A DNA stretch of 64,000 bases. Source: Mesorhizobium sp. Its GTDB lineage: Bacteria; Pseudomonadota; Alphaproteobacteria; Rhizobiales; Rhizobiaceae. Of this stretch, positions 16,505-24,960 are shown piece by piece. Below the pieces are notes generated by a model, which saw only the letters and a list, made by a program, of their open reading frames with translations, was not told the origin of the DNA and made no database searches. Position numbers and translations under genes: made by a program. The stretch lies in the NCBI RefSeq assembly GCF_024710845.1, contig NZ_JANJTZ010000028.1, positions 96,324-160,323 of the forward strand, read 5' to 3'. Each line of letters begins with the position of its first letter. Within the stretch, counting starts at the first letter, position 1.

Positions 16505-17956
16505 TCAGATCGGATAGTGCAGCGGGCCGTCCTGGATGGTGATCCAGCGCAGATCGGTGAACTCGGCGATGCCCGCCTTGCCACCGAAACGGCCATAGCC
16601 GGAGGCCTTGACGCCGCCGAACGGCATCTGCGCCTCGTCGTGGACTGTCGGCCCGTTGACATGGCAGATGCCCGACTCGATGCGCCGCGCGACCGACAGC
16701 GCCCGGTTGACGTCGCGGCCGAAGACCGCTGCGGAGAGCCCGTACTCGGTGTCGTTGGCGACGCGCACAGCCTCGTCGACGCTGCCGACGCGCACGATCG
16801 TCACAACCGGGCCGAACGATTCCTCGGCGTAGATCCGCATCGCGGGCGTCACCCGGTCGAGCACCGTCGCCTGGATGATGGTGCCGTCGATCCCGCCGCC
16901 CGCCACGAGCACGGCGCCCTTCGACACCGCATCCTTGATGAGCTGGCCGATACGGCCCGCCGCCGTCGCGTCGACCACGCAGCCGAGCGGCGTCTTGCCC
17001 TCGGTCGGGTCGCCGGCCTTGAGGCTCTTGGCCTTCGCGGCAAGCGCGGCGACGAATTCGTCGGCGATCTTCTCGTCGACGACGATGCGCTCGGTCGACA
17101 TGCAGATCTGGCCCTGGTTCATGAAGGCGCCGAAGGCGGAGGCGGCCACCGCCGCGGGGATGTCGGCATCGTCGAGCACCACCAGCGGTGCCTTGCCGCC
17201 GAGTTCGAGCAGCGCCGGCTTCAGGTGCCGGCCGGCGATCTCGGCGATGATGCGGCCGACGCGGGTCGAACCGGTGAAATTGACGCGCCGCACCGCAGGC
17301 TGGGAAATCAGGGCCTCGACGATCTCGGCCGCGTCGTCCGGGGCGTTAGAGACGGCGTTGAGCACGCCCTTCGGCAGGCCCGCCTCGTTCAGCGCGTCGA
17401 CGATCAGCCGATGCGTCCGGGGGCAGATTTCCGACGTCTTCATGACCACCGTGTTGCCGCAGGCAAGCGGCGTGGCGAGCGAGCGCACGCCAAGGATGAC
17501 CGGCGCGTTCCAGGGCGCCATCGACAGCACCACGCCGGCGGGTTGCCTGACCGCCATCGCCAGCGACCCCGGACGGTTGGACGGGATGACTTCGCCGGTG
17601 ATTTGGGTCGTCAGCGCCGCCGCCTCCCGCAGCATGTCGGAGGCGAGAAAGACGTTGAAATGCGCCCACCCGGCCGTCGCGCCGATCTCCGCCGCCATCG
17701 CCTCGATGAATTCCGGCTCCTTCGCCGAGAGGATGTCGGCCGCCTTGGACAGGATTCTGCGGCGCTCCCCCGGCGAGGATCGCGACCATTCGGGAAATGC
17801 CGCCGCGGCCGAGTCCACCGCCGCGATGGCGTCGTCGATCGTCGCCGCCGCTGCTTTCGTCGCAACGCTGCCCGACATCGGATTGCGCCGTTCGAAGGTC
17901 GCGCCGTTGGAGGCCTCCGTCTCCTCGCTTGCGATCATCAGTCCGAGTACGTCCAT
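16505..17956 (-). CDS. Aldehyde dehydrogenase (salicylaldehyde/vanillin/benzaldehyde dehydrogenase-like)
   Basis: A 483-residue NAD(P)+-dependent aldehyde dehydrogenase. The catalytic Cys285 lies in NQGQICMSTER and the general base Glu251 in LLELGGKAP. The cofactor-site region contains FTGSTRVG. The wording around LVVLDDADI and FMNQGQICMSTER is typical of the aromatic aldehyde subfamily (salicylaldehyde, vanillin). The start at 17956 (MDVLGLM) is chosen because a GGAG lies 8 nt upstream; in-frame ATGs at 17962 and 17968 are alternatives. It follows livF after 16 nt, so transport and oxidation are co-expressed. Confidence 0.88.
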   Translation of the reverse strand: MDVLGLMIASEETEASNGATFERRNPMSGSVATKAAAATIDDAIAAVDSAAAAFPEWSRSSPGERRRILSKAADILSAKEPEFIEAMAAEIGATAGWAHFNVFLASDMLREAAALTTQITGEVIPSNRPGSLAMAVRQPAGVVLSMAPWNAPVILGVRSLATPLACGNTVVMKTSEICPRTHRLIVDALNEAGLPKGVLNAVSNAPDDAAEIVEALISQPAVRRVNFTGSTRVGRIIAEIAGRHLKPALLELGGKAPLVVLDDADIPAAVAASAFGAFMNQGQICMSTERIVVDEKIADEFVAALAAKAKSLKAGDPTEGKTPLGCVVDATAAGRIGQLIKDAVSKGAVLVAGGGIDGTIIQATVLDRVTPAMRIYAEESFGPVVTIVRVGSVDEAVRVANDTEYGLSAAVFGRDVNRALSVARRIESGICHVNGPTVHDEAQMPFGGVKASGYGRFGGKAGIAEFTDLRWITIQDGPLHYPI

Positions 17957-17972
17957 CTTCATCTCCATGTAT

Positions 17973-18692
17973 CTAGGCGTTGGCCGCCGTGCCGAGGAAT
18001 GCATGCTGGACCGAGGGGTCGTCCGCCAGCTTTGCCGCCGGCCCCTCGCCGACCATGCGTCCCGCTTCGAGAAGGTATCCCCTGTGGGCGATCGACAGGC
18101 TGATCCGCACATTCTGTTCGACGATCAGCAGGCCGACGCCGGCCTGCCCGACCTTCGCGAGCGACTGGAAGAGCTCTCCCACCAATACGGGCGCCAGCCC
18201 GAGGCTCGGCTCGTCGAGCATGAGCAATTTCGGCGCCGACATCAGCGCCCTGCCGATGGCCACCATCTGCTGCTCGCCACCCGACATCGTCGACACGGTC
18301 TGCCGGCGCCGCTCGGCGAGCCTCGGGAACAGGTCGAGCACCATCGCAAGGTTGGCGGCCTCGCTCTTGCGGGCACGGCGCGCATAGGCGCCGAGGAACA
18401 GGTTCTCGGCAACGGTCAGGTCGGGGAAGACGCCGCGCCCTTCCGGCACCAGCGCGATGCCGCGCTCCAGCACTTCGTGCGCCGGAAGCCCGGTCACTTC
18501 CGCCCCGGCGAACCGGACCGACGTTCCCGCGCGCGGCCGCACCAGGCCGGCGACCGATTTGAGCAGCGTCGACTTGCCGGCTCCGTTCGCCCCAAGAATG
18601 ACGACCGTCTCGCCTTCCTTGACATCAAGCGACACGCCATGCAGCGCGACATGCTTGCCGTAGTCGACGGCGAGGTTGCGGACCTCAAGCAT
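17973..18692 (-). CDS. livF: Branched-chain-type ABC transporter ATP-binding protein LivF
   Basis: A 239-residue ABC ATPase of the HAAT (Liv) family: Walker A GANGAGKST, the LivF-typical IALVPEGRGVFPDLTV, signature MSGGEQQM, Walker B LLMLDEPSLGLAP. It pairs with LivG on the cytoplasmic face of the importer. The start ATG overlaps the end of livG by 8 nt. Given the neighbouring catabolic enzymes, the transported substrate is more likely an aromatic acid or related compound than leucine. That is inference. Confidence 0.93.
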   Translation of the reverse strand: MLEVRNLAVDYGKHVALHGVSLDVKEGETVVILGANGAGKSTLLKSVAGLVRPRAGTSVRFAGAEVTGLPAHEVLERGIALVPEGRGVFPDLTVAENLFLGAYARRARKSEAANLAMVLDLFPRLAERRRQTVSTMSGGEQQMVAIGRALMSAPKLLMLDEPSLGLAPVLVGELFQSLAKVGQAGVGLLIVEQNVRISLSIAHRGYLLEAGRMVGEGPAAKLADDPSVQHAFLGTAANA

Positions 18693-19413
18693 GAGCGGTC
18701 CCCAGATAGGCGCGGACCACGTCCGGCTCCCTGAGGACGGCCGACGTCTCGCCGTCGGCGATCTTTGTGCCGGCGTTCATCACGATGCAGCGGCCGCACA
18801 GCGCCCGCACCGCCTCCATGACGTGCTCGACGAGGAGGATCGTGGTGCCTGTGTCGCGAAGATGCGCGATCAGGTCGATGCCGGTCCTGAGCTCTGTCGG
18901 ATTGAGGCCGGCGAGCCATTCGTCGAGCAGCAGCAGCGCCGGCCTGGCTGCGAGCGCCCGCGCCAGTTCCACGCGCTTCTGGTCGATATAGGTGAGCTGT
19001 TCCGCCGCCTCGCCGGCGCGCCCCTCGAGCCCGACCTTGCGCAGCAGCACGTCCGCCTCGCCCTGCGCGACCTCCCCCCACAGCGGTTCGCCACGGAAGG
19101 CGAGGCCGGCCAGCACGTTCTCGAGAACGGTGAGCGAGGGCAGGACCCGCACCAGCTGGAATGTCCGGGCGACACCCTTGCGCGCGATCCGGTGCGCGCT
19201 CAGGCCGCCGATCGGCTCGCCGCGCAGGACGATCTGCCCGCCGCTCGGCTTCAGCGCGCCGGAGATCATGTTGAGCGCCGTCGTCTTGCCGGAACCGTTG
19301 GGTCCGAGCAGGCCGACGACCTCGCCTTCGCCGATGTCGAAGCCGAGCGCGTTAACGGCGGTCAGGCCGCCGAAGCGGCGGGTGAGGCCCGCAAGGGACA
19401 GGAGCGCGGTCAT
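18685..19413 (-). CDS. livG: Branched-chain-type ABC transporter ATP-binding protein LivG
   Basis: A 242-residue ABC ATPase, the LivG partner. Walker A is GPNGSGKTT, followed by the family's RTFQLVRVLPSLTVLENV stretch. Walker B region LLLLDEWLAGLNP carries a Trp after the catalytic Glu instead of the usual Pro. No canonical LSGGQ is visible; the corresponding segment reads LTYIDQKRVELARAL, which is common in LivG proteins of this subclass. The ATG at 19413 overlaps the livM stop by 4 nt. Longer open frames upstream lie inside livM. Confidence 0.9.
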   Translation of the reverse strand: MTALLSLAGLTRRFGGLTAVNALGFDIGEGEVVGLLGPNGSGKTTALNMISGALKPSGGQIVLRGEPIGGLSAHRIARKGVARTFQLVRVLPSLTVLENVLAGLAFRGEPLWGEVAQGEADVLLRKVGLEGRAGEAAEQLTYIDQKRVELARALAARPALLLLDEWLAGLNPTELRTGIDLIAHLRDTGTTILLVEHVMEAVRALCGRCIVMNAGTKIADGETSAVLREPDVVRAYLGTAHA

Positions 19414-20390
19414 GGGCGCGCCTCCCCGCCTTCGGACCGCAGCGGCGTTGGAGCAGGCTTGGCCGGTGCCGGGGTTCCGCCCGGCCGGCGGCGCATCAGA
19501 TCCTCGGCGAAGCCGGCGACACCGCGCGGCAGAAGGAAGACGATGACGATGAACAGGAGGCCGAGCAGGATCGAATAATGGTTCGGGAAGTTCGCCGACA
19601 GCCATTCGAACAGCAGGAAGAGCGGGATCGCCCCCAGCGCCGGCCCCCACAATCGCGAAGCGCCGCCGAGCAGCGCCATGATCAGCGTCAGGAACGAGAC
19701 GGTCGGGTTGAACACGATCGCCGGCTCGACATAGGTCCAGCGCGGCGCCTGGATCGCCCCGACCAGCGTGATGATCACCGCGCTGACGGCGAACAGCGCG
19801 AGCTTGGTGCGGGCGATGTCGATGCCGATATGGGAGGCGACCACCTCGTCGTCGGAGATCACCCGCAGCGCCAGACCTAGGCGCGAGCGGCCGACCCACC
19901 AGGTGATGAGCAGCGTGGCGGCGCACAAAACGAGCAGCTGCCAGTAGATATGCTCCGGTCCGATCGGCAGGAAGATGTAGCGGCCGAGCGTGCCGGTGAC
20001 GGTCGTCTCGAACCAGGTGACGAGCTGGCGGATGAGTTCGGCGAGCCCGAAGGTGAAGATGACGAAATAGACGCCGGCGAGGCGCAGCGTTGAGAACCCG
20101 ACGACCGCCGCAACCAGAAGCCCGATCGCGCCCGCCACCAGCAGGATCACCGGATAGGGCAGCGTCTCGTTGAGCACGGCGACGGTGTAGGCGCCCATGC
20201 CGAAGAAGGCGACGGTGGCGAGCGACACGTAGCCGGTGCGGCCCGAAAACAGGCCCCAGGCCGAGGCGAGCGTGACGTAGCCCGTCATGCCGATCATCAG
20301 GCCGATCCCGTAGGCATCGAGATAGAAGGGTGCCAGCGCCAGCACCGCGAAGACGATCGCGGCGACCGCAAAGCCGAGAGCCGTCTTCAT
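19410..20390 (-). CDS. livM: Branched-chain-type ABC transporter permease LivM
   Basis: A 326-residue integral membrane permease of the Liv family, with about 8-10 hydrophobic segments and the family stretch GRTGYVSLATVAFFGMGAY. The C-terminal tail is cytoplasmic and rich in Pro/Ala/Arg. The start (MKTALGFAVAA) at 20390 overlaps the livH stop by 4 nt (ATGA), and the 3' end overlaps livG by 4 nt. This indicates a tightly coupled livHMGF order. Confidence 0.92.
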   Translation of the reverse strand: MKTALGFAVAAIVFAVLALAPFYLDAYGIGLMIGMTGYVTLASAWGLFSGRTGYVSLATVAFFGMGAYTVAVLNETLPYPVILLVAGAIGLLVAAVVGFSTLRLAGVYFVIFTFGLAELIRQLVTWFETTVTGTLGRYIFLPIGPEHIYWQLLVLCAATLLITWWVGRSRLGLALRVISDDEVVASHIGIDIARTKLALFAVSAVIITLVGAIQAPRWTYVEPAIVFNPTVSFLTLIMALLGGASRLWGPALGAIPLFLLFEWLSANFPNHYSILLGLLFIVIVFLLPRGVAGFAEDLMRRRPGGTPAPAKPAPTPLRSEGGEARP

Positions 20391-21259
20391 CGCCGCGCCT
20401 TTCCGAACAGGCCGGACGGACGCCAGAGCAGGATGGCGAGGAAGATCAGGTAGACCGCCGCGAGCGTCAGGCCCGGGCTGACATAGGTCGCGACGAAGGT
20501 TTCCACGAGGCCGAGGATCAGCCCGGCGCTCAGCGCGCCCGCGAGATTGCCGACGCCGCCCATGATGACGACGATCAGCGCCTTCATGGTGAAGATGACG
20601 CCGGAAGACGCGGTGAAGGTCTGGTACATCGAGATCACGACCCCGCCGCAGGCGGCAAGCGCGCCGCCGAGCGCGAAGCCGAAGCGCGCCGCGCGGTCGG
20701 CGTCGATGCCGACCAGCGGTGCCGACGCCGGCGCCACCGCGACGGCCCGCAGCGCCGTGCCCCATCGCGTGTAGGTGAGAAGGAGATAGAGGCCGCCGCC
20801 GCTGGCGAGCGCCATGACCAGCGCGAGCAGCCGGTTGGCGGCAACGCTGGCGCCGAGGATGTCGACGCCGAAATTCATGTAGCTGTAGCTGATGTAGTTG
20901 CCGCCGAAACCGACCTGCATCACCCCCTGGATGACGAACAGCAGGCCGAAGGTGGCGAGGATGGAATCGATTTCCAGCGCAGCACCACCTTTCGACCGCC
21001 TGACAAGCGGCTTGAGCAGCAGCGCGTAGACGAGCCAGCCGAAGACGAAGCCGGCCGGCGCGATCAGCACCAGCCCCAGGATGGGGCTGATGCCGAGACT
21101 GTTGTGGACGAGATAGGCCGCGAAGGCGGCGGCGATGATCGTCTCGCCATAGGCGAGGTTCATCGTCCGGGCGATGCCGTACTGGATCGTCAGGCCCATG
21201 GCCACGAGGGCATAGGTTCCCCCGAGTACGAGGCCCGCGATCAGCGTGGTCGTCAGCAT
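20387..21259 (-). CDS. livH: Branched-chain-type ABC transporter permease LivH
   Basis: A 290-residue integral membrane permease. The N-terminus GLVLGGTYALVAMGLTIQYG and the following MNLAYGE motif are diagnostic of LivH. About eight TMs are apparent. The ATG at 21259 is preceded by AAGGAG at good spacing on the minus strand. It lies 25 nt after the substrate-binding protein gene and overlaps livM. Confidence 0.93.
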   Translation of the reverse strand: MLTTTLIAGLVLGGTYALVAMGLTIQYGIARTMNLAYGETIIAAAFAAYLVHNSLGISPILGLVLIAPAGFVFGWLVYALLLKPLVRRSKGGAALEIDSILATFGLLFVIQGVMQVGFGGNYISYSYMNFGVDILGASVAANRLLALVMALASGGGLYLLLTYTRWGTALRAVAVAPASAPLVGIDADRAARFGFALGGALAACGGVVISMYQTFTASSGVIFTMKALIVVIMGGVGNLAGALSAGLILGLVETFVATYVSPGLTLAAVYLIFLAILLWRPSGLFGKARR

Positions 21260-21284
21260 CGCCCGCTCCTTCGCGACGTCGGCC

Positions 21285-22508
21285 CTACTTCCAGGCCGGC
21301 TTCGGCAGGATGGCGGGTGCCGCGCCTTCCCGGTCGACCGGCGCGACGGCGACGAACTGGCCGTTCTGCCACTGGCCGCCGAACCACAGCTTGCGCAGCT
21401 GGTTGTCCTCGAGTTTGACCTCGCCGAGCACGGTCTGGAAGGTGCCGTTGGAGAGCTCGTCGGCAACCGCGTCCCGGTCGAGGCCGCGCCGCTTGATCGC
21501 CTCCTGCAGCATCTGCAGGCTGTTGTAGGTGATCACCGATCCCCACAGGTCCGGCGCCTGGCCGGTCACGTCCTGGTGGCGCTTGCGATAGGCCACGTTG
21601 GCTTCGTTCTTGGGGTCGATGCCACCGAGACTCATGATGCCTTCGGCGTTGGCGCCGTTCTTCTCGCCATAGACGGGGAAGCCGGTGCCGACGCCGAGAT
21701 AGAGGATCTTGGGGTTGAACTTGGCGACCTGCGCCTGCTGCGTGATCGCGAAGGTTTCCGGGGGATAGGAGAAGGCGACGAACGTATCGGCCCCGCTGCC
21801 CGCGGCCTCGTTGATCATCGGCGTGAAGTCGGTCGTTCCGGCCGGATAGGTCACGTCGTAGACCACCTCGAAGCCGGCATCCTTGAACGATGGCCGCGCC
21901 GCGGTGACCAGGTCGATGCCGAAGCCGTCGGCGACCGAAATCATCGCGATCTTCTTGTTGATCGTGCCGTCGCCGGCCGCCTCGGTCAGCAGGCCCGCCA
22001 GCGCGGATGTGTAGTCGTGGCCGCCGCCGAGCAGCCAGTAGCTCTTCTTCCAGCGCTTGACGAATTCCGGCGCCTTGTCGGTGACGGCCGAGACGGCGAG
22101 TTGCGGATAGCCGAAGCGGTCGAACAGCGGCGCGACGGCGAGATTGAAGCCGGTGCCCCAGGGCGGCAGGATGAAGTCGACCTTGTCCTGCGTGGCCAGC
22201 CGCTCGATCGAGCGCACGACCTCTTCCGCCGACGAGCGGTCGTCATACTCGATCACCTCGATCGGCAGCTTCTTGCCGTCCGGCATTTCGAGCCCGCCGG
22301 CGTCGTTCACCTCCTTGACCCAGAGCACGTAGTTCGGAAGCGTGGTGATGCCGGCGCCGCCGGAATTGGGGCCGGTCTTGGAGATGGCATAGCCGATCTT
22401 GACCGAGGTCCGGTCCTGGGCGGCGGAAGGCAGAGCGGCAATCACGGCGCCAAGCGCGACCGACATGCCGAAATAACGCAGGGCGCGCCTGCGAGTCACA
22501 GTCGTCAT
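21285..22508 (-). CDS. ABC transporter periplasmic substrate-binding protein (Peripla_BP_6 / Liv type)
   Basis: A 407-residue receptor for the LivHMGF importer. It begins with a Tat-like signal (TRRRALRYFGMSVALG, cleavage near SAAQ-DR); the mature part opens VKIGYAISKTGPNSGG, the usual Liv-family beta-strand and ligand loop. The start at 22508 has GAGGA upstream at good spacing; a Met farther upstream would break the signal peptide. It is the first gene of the seven-gene operon. The ligand is unknown but probably aromatic, judging by the downstream enzymes. Confidence 0.9.
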   Translation of the reverse strand: MTTVTRRRALRYFGMSVALGAVIAALPSAAQDRTSVKIGYAISKTGPNSGGAGITTLPNYVLWVKEVNDAGGLEMPDGKKLPIEVIEYDDRSSAEEVVRSIERLATQDKVDFILPPWGTGFNLAVAPLFDRFGYPQLAVSAVTDKAPEFVKRWKKSYWLLGGGHDYTSALAGLLTEAAGDGTINKKIAMISVADGFGIDLVTAARPSFKDAGFEVVYDVTYPAGTTDFTPMINEAAGSGADTFVAFSYPPETFAITQQAQVAKFNPKILYLGVGTGFPVYGEKNGANAEGIMSLGGIDPKNEANVAYRKRHQDVTGQAPDLWGSVITYNSLQMLQEAIKRRGLDRDAVADELSNGTFQTVLGEVKLEDNQLRKLWFGGQWQNGQFVAVAPVDREGAAPAILPKPAWK

Positions 22509-22774
22509 AGGAAAGTCCTCCCGTTCGGCGCGCTCTTCGGCGCGCATGGCGGACAATCCCATCTTCCTCCCGGAACCGTCCGATGAGGGTCAAGCTAGGA
22601 GGAGTTGACCGGGGGCGGAATAGACAATTTCGGAGAAGAATTGTGTTTTACACGGGACGTGGCGCGCGACTGACCCACAGCCGCATGCATGTCGCAACGA
22701 CGGTGTCGCCACGCGTCAATCAAGAAGACCGCCCTTAATCCGGAACAAAGGCGGTAGCCGCTTGACTTGCGAGA
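22509..22774. other. Non-coding stretch upstream of the liv operon
   Basis: About 270 nt with no convincing gene on either strand. It should contain the promoter of the minus-strand liv operon; apart from the dyad at 22624-22644 I see no strong -35/-10 pair. Confidence 0.5.
22624..22644. promoter_or_regulatory. Inverted repeat upstream of the liv/catabolic operon
   Basis: ACAATT (22624-22629) and AATTGT (22639-22644) form a 6-bp perfect dyad with 15-bp centre-to-centre spacing, 116 bp upstream of the first gene. It lies in an A+T-richer patch. An operator role is suggested only by symmetry and position. Confidence 0.3.
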
Positions 22775-22925
22775 CTATCGGACGATCGAGATGTGGCGAC
22801 CGGCGGTCAAATCATGGTCCCCGAGCTTACCCTCGCAGTTTGCCGCATATCGGGAATTGCCGTTGAATTCGACGGTATTGCCGACGATGCGAAGACATTC
22901 GCCATCAGCCGTGGCACCCGCGTTT
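22775..22925 (-). pseudogene. Unrecognised ORF fragment truncated at the IS remnant
   Basis: The minus strand encodes a coherent-looking C-terminal fragment with CLRIVGNTVEFNG, YAANCEGKLGDHD and TAGRHISIV just before the stop, with two Cys. The upstream part of the frame is lost where the IS3-type remnant begins (about 22925). I do not recognise the family. It appears to be the 3' end of a small gene broken by the insertion or by a later deletion. Confidence 0.35.
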
Positions 22926-23064
22926 CCCGTATAGACTACAACGAGCACCGGCCGCAAACGAGCCTGCGTGGCCTAACCCCGAACGAGTTTGCAGCCCGGT
23001 CCGGATCGGACCACAAGGAGAACAGAGTCCAGCTATGAACGAGGGCTGATCGGGGGCAACGTCA
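22925..23064 (+). mobile_element. IS3-family (IS407-like) element, right-end remnant
   Basis: On the plus strand, from about 22928, the frame reads RIDYNEHRPQTSLRGLTPNE and stops at 23038. This is the C-terminal end of an IS3-family transposase OrfB, normally preceded by the DDE integrase core. The core and the left end are absent. GGGGGCAACGTCA at 23052-23064 looks like the right terminal inverted repeat of an IS407-group element. The copy is dead. Confidence 0.75.
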
Positions 23065-23143
23065 CATGGTTCGAAGATTGGCGCCATACTCGCTAAAGCG
23101 CATGCTGAGCATCCAAGCCACCTTCCTCGACATATCGGAAGAC

Positions 23144-23752
23144 CTAAGCTTGCCTTTTCTTGAGCAGGGCCAACTCGGCTTTTAACGCAGCAATCTGTTC
23201 ATCCTTGGCAAGAAGCGCCTCTGCGACATCCGCAGCCTCAAATCGCTGCGGGATATGTTGCGGGCAGTTCGCATCCCATGCCGTGACAGTGAACAGGATC
23301 ACCTGTTCAGCGCGGGCCTTGTGGTCTGCGTGCATCAACCGCGTGGTGAGACCGACGTCACCTTCAACAACCTTGGCCGTACCCCAGATCTTGATACGCC
23401 GGCGGAGTGCGTAGTCGATCAGGAACAAATAGGCCTTTGGATTATCGGCCAGATTGCCGGACGAAATGAACTGGCGGTTTCCGGCATAATCGACAAAGCC
23501 GATCGTCCGGCTGTCGATCACTTGGAGGAATCCGCGTGGACCGCCACGATGCTGAATGTAGGGCTGGCCTTCAGCATTGGCAGTGGCCAGAAACACGCTG
23601 GTCTGTGATTCAATGAAGACCTTCAGTTCGGCGTCGATCTCCGTAGCCCATCCGCCGCGTTGTTCCTGCCGAGCGTAGGCATCTCGTGAACCCTTGCGGC
23701 CCTGGATCGCCTTTACGGTAGGAGTGAATGCGATGTCGCTGGAAAAGGTCAT
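23144..23752 (-). CDS. Pyridoxamine 5'-phosphate oxidase-like flavin split-barrel protein
   Basis: A 202-residue protein of the PNPOx-like FMN-binding split-barrel fold. Typical wording includes FLATANAEGQPYIQHRGGP, then GFVDYAGNRQFIS and the beta-strand KIWGTAKVVEG. The C-terminal 30 residues form a Lys/Glu/Leu-rich helix (DEQIAALKAELALLKK), a likely short coiled coil. Substrate unknown; related proteins act on small oxidised compounds. It is the last of three minus-strand genes divergent from a LysR regulator, and starts 12 nt after the NTF2-like gene. Confidence 0.75.
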   Translation of the reverse strand: MTFSSDIAFTPTVKAIQGRKGSRDAYARQEQRGGWATEIDAELKVFIESQTSVFLATANAEGQPYIQHRGGPRGFLQVIDSRTIGFVDYAGNRQFISSGNLADNPKAYLFLIDYALRRRIKIWGTAKVVEGDVGLTTRLMHADHKARAEQVILFTVTAWDANCPQHIPQRFEAADVAEALLAKDEQIAALKAELALLKKRQA

Positions 23753-23764
23753 GGCAACGCTCGC

Positions 23765-24229
23765 TTAGAGGCCAAGGTCGCTCAGACCGGGGTGATCATC
23801 CGGCCTGCGGCCCAATGACCAGAGAAACCTTCGGTCGGAATCCTTGATGGTCAGATCGTTGATGCTGGCGTGACGGCGCTCCATAAGGCCAGCCGCATCA
23901 AACTGCCAATTTTCGTTTCCATAACTGCGGAACCATTGGCCGCGCTGATCGCGCCATTCATAGGCAAAGCGCACTGCGATGCGGGCTTCATGAAACGCCC
24001 AGACCTCCTTGATCAGTCGATAGTCTTGTTCACGTGACCATTTCGCAGACAGGAATATCTCGATGGCAGCGCGACCTGTCAGGAACTCGGACCTGTTCCG
24101 CCATTGGCTCTCAGGCGTATAGGCCAACGCCACTCGGGCCGGATCTCGTGAGTTCCAAGCGTCCTCGGCAAGCCGGACTTTCTGGGCGGCGGTCTCTTCG
24201 GTAAACGGCGGAAGTGGCGGGCGGGTCAT
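23765..24229 (-). CDS. NTF2-like (DUF1348 / SnoaL-type) protein
   Basis: A 154-residue cone-shaped alpha+beta NTF2-like protein. It shows the DUF1348 pattern: [18 protein letters not shown] near the start, then [30 protein letters not shown], and an end in [13 protein letters not shown]. The family is of unknown function, often found with stress or xenobiotic-response genes under LysR control. It lies between the AhpD-like and PNPOx-like genes and is probably co-transcribed with both. Confidence 0.8.
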   Translation of the reverse strand: MTRPPLPPFTEETAAQKVRLAEDAWNSRDPARVALAYTPESQWRNRSEFLTGRAAIEIFLSAKWSREQDYRLIKEVWAFHEARIAVRFAYEWRDQRGQWFRSYGNENWQFDAAGLMERRHASINDLTIKDSDRRFLWSLGRRPDDHPGLSDLGL

Positions 24230-24292
24230 ACTTGGGCTCCTTCAAGAACCGCACCGCCCCGGTCCAAGCCGAGGCGGCGGCATTGGGGCGGG

Positions 24293-24841
24293 TCAGGCTG
24301 CCAGTGTGGAAACGACGGGGAAGTCGATCTCCGTCCCAGCGACCGAGTTGAGGTAGTTGGTCCAGGTGTTGAGCGCGACATGCATCACGATCTCAATGAT
24401 CTGAGCATCGTCGTAACCTGCAGCGCGCACCGCGCGAACCTCGTCATCGTCGACATGGCCTCGCTGGCGGACGATGCTTGCCGCAAAGCGGACAGCGGCG
24501 TTCGCCTTGGCGTCGTTGGAGGTGCCGTGGCGATTGGCGAGGATCTCGGCTTCGTCCAACTTGGCCAGATTGCGGCCCAGATAGCTGTGAGCGGCCAGAC
24601 AGTAGCCGCAACCGTTGACCTCGGCCACCGCCAACGCGATCCGCTCGCGCGTCGGGGCCGGCAGTCGGCCCTTGGCCAGGACGGCTGAAAGGCCGAGGTA
24701 GCCTTCAAGCGCGACCGGGCTGGTCGCCACTGTCCGGAAGAGGTTCGGCACGAGGCCGAGTTGCTTATTGACGGCTTCGAGCATCGGCTGCGACGCCTGC
24801 GGCGCGTCGGCGATGGTCGCCGGGGTTGGGAGACGGGTCAT
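24293..24841 (-). CDS. AhpD / carboxymuconolactone decarboxylase-like peroxidase-related protein
   Basis: A 182-residue all-helical AhpD-like protein with the redox pair Cys78 and Cys81 and conserved His85 in EVNGCGYCLAAHSYLG. This is the CxxCxxxH signature of alkylhydroperoxidase-type members. The start at 24841 (MTRLPTPATIADA) is chosen; the longer frame upstream runs into the divergent promoter region. It is the first gene of a three-gene unit facing away from the LysR regulator, which likely controls it. Confidence 0.85.
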   Translation of the reverse strand: MTRLPTPATIADAPQASQPMLEAVNKQLGLVPNLFRTVATSPVALEGYLGLSAVLAKGRLPAPTRERIALAVAEVNGCGYCLAAHSYLGRNLAKLDEAEILANRHGTSNDAKANAAVRFAASIVRQRGHVDDDEVRAVRAAGYDDAQIIEIVMHVALNTWTNYLNSVAGTEIDFPVVSTLAA

Positions 24842-24940
24842 TCTTGTGTCCTCTGGGTTCGGTCCTGGCCGGATGGCCAGACGACTCAGAAATGCCATCT
24901 TTCATTTCCAGCGAGCATCCGGTATTTTTGAAACCTATCC

Positions 24941-24955
24941 TTCCGTTTTCCGGAA
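24941..24955. promoter_or_regulatory. LysR-type dyad just upstream of the lysR start codon
   Basis: TTCCG-N5-CGGAA (24941-24955) is a 15-bp dyad containing T-N11-A, the minimal LysR-box pattern. It ends 5 bp before the LysR start codon in the 119-bp divergent region. A site so close to the ATG would fit autorepression. Symmetry and location are the only evidence. Confidence 0.4.
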
Positions 24956-24960
24956 CCTTC

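Noticed and set aside
22793..22925. Upstream part of the plus-strand frame that continues into the IS transposase end
   Set aside because: Before residue about 44 it does not read as a transposase; it is the antisense of the minus-strand gene fragment.
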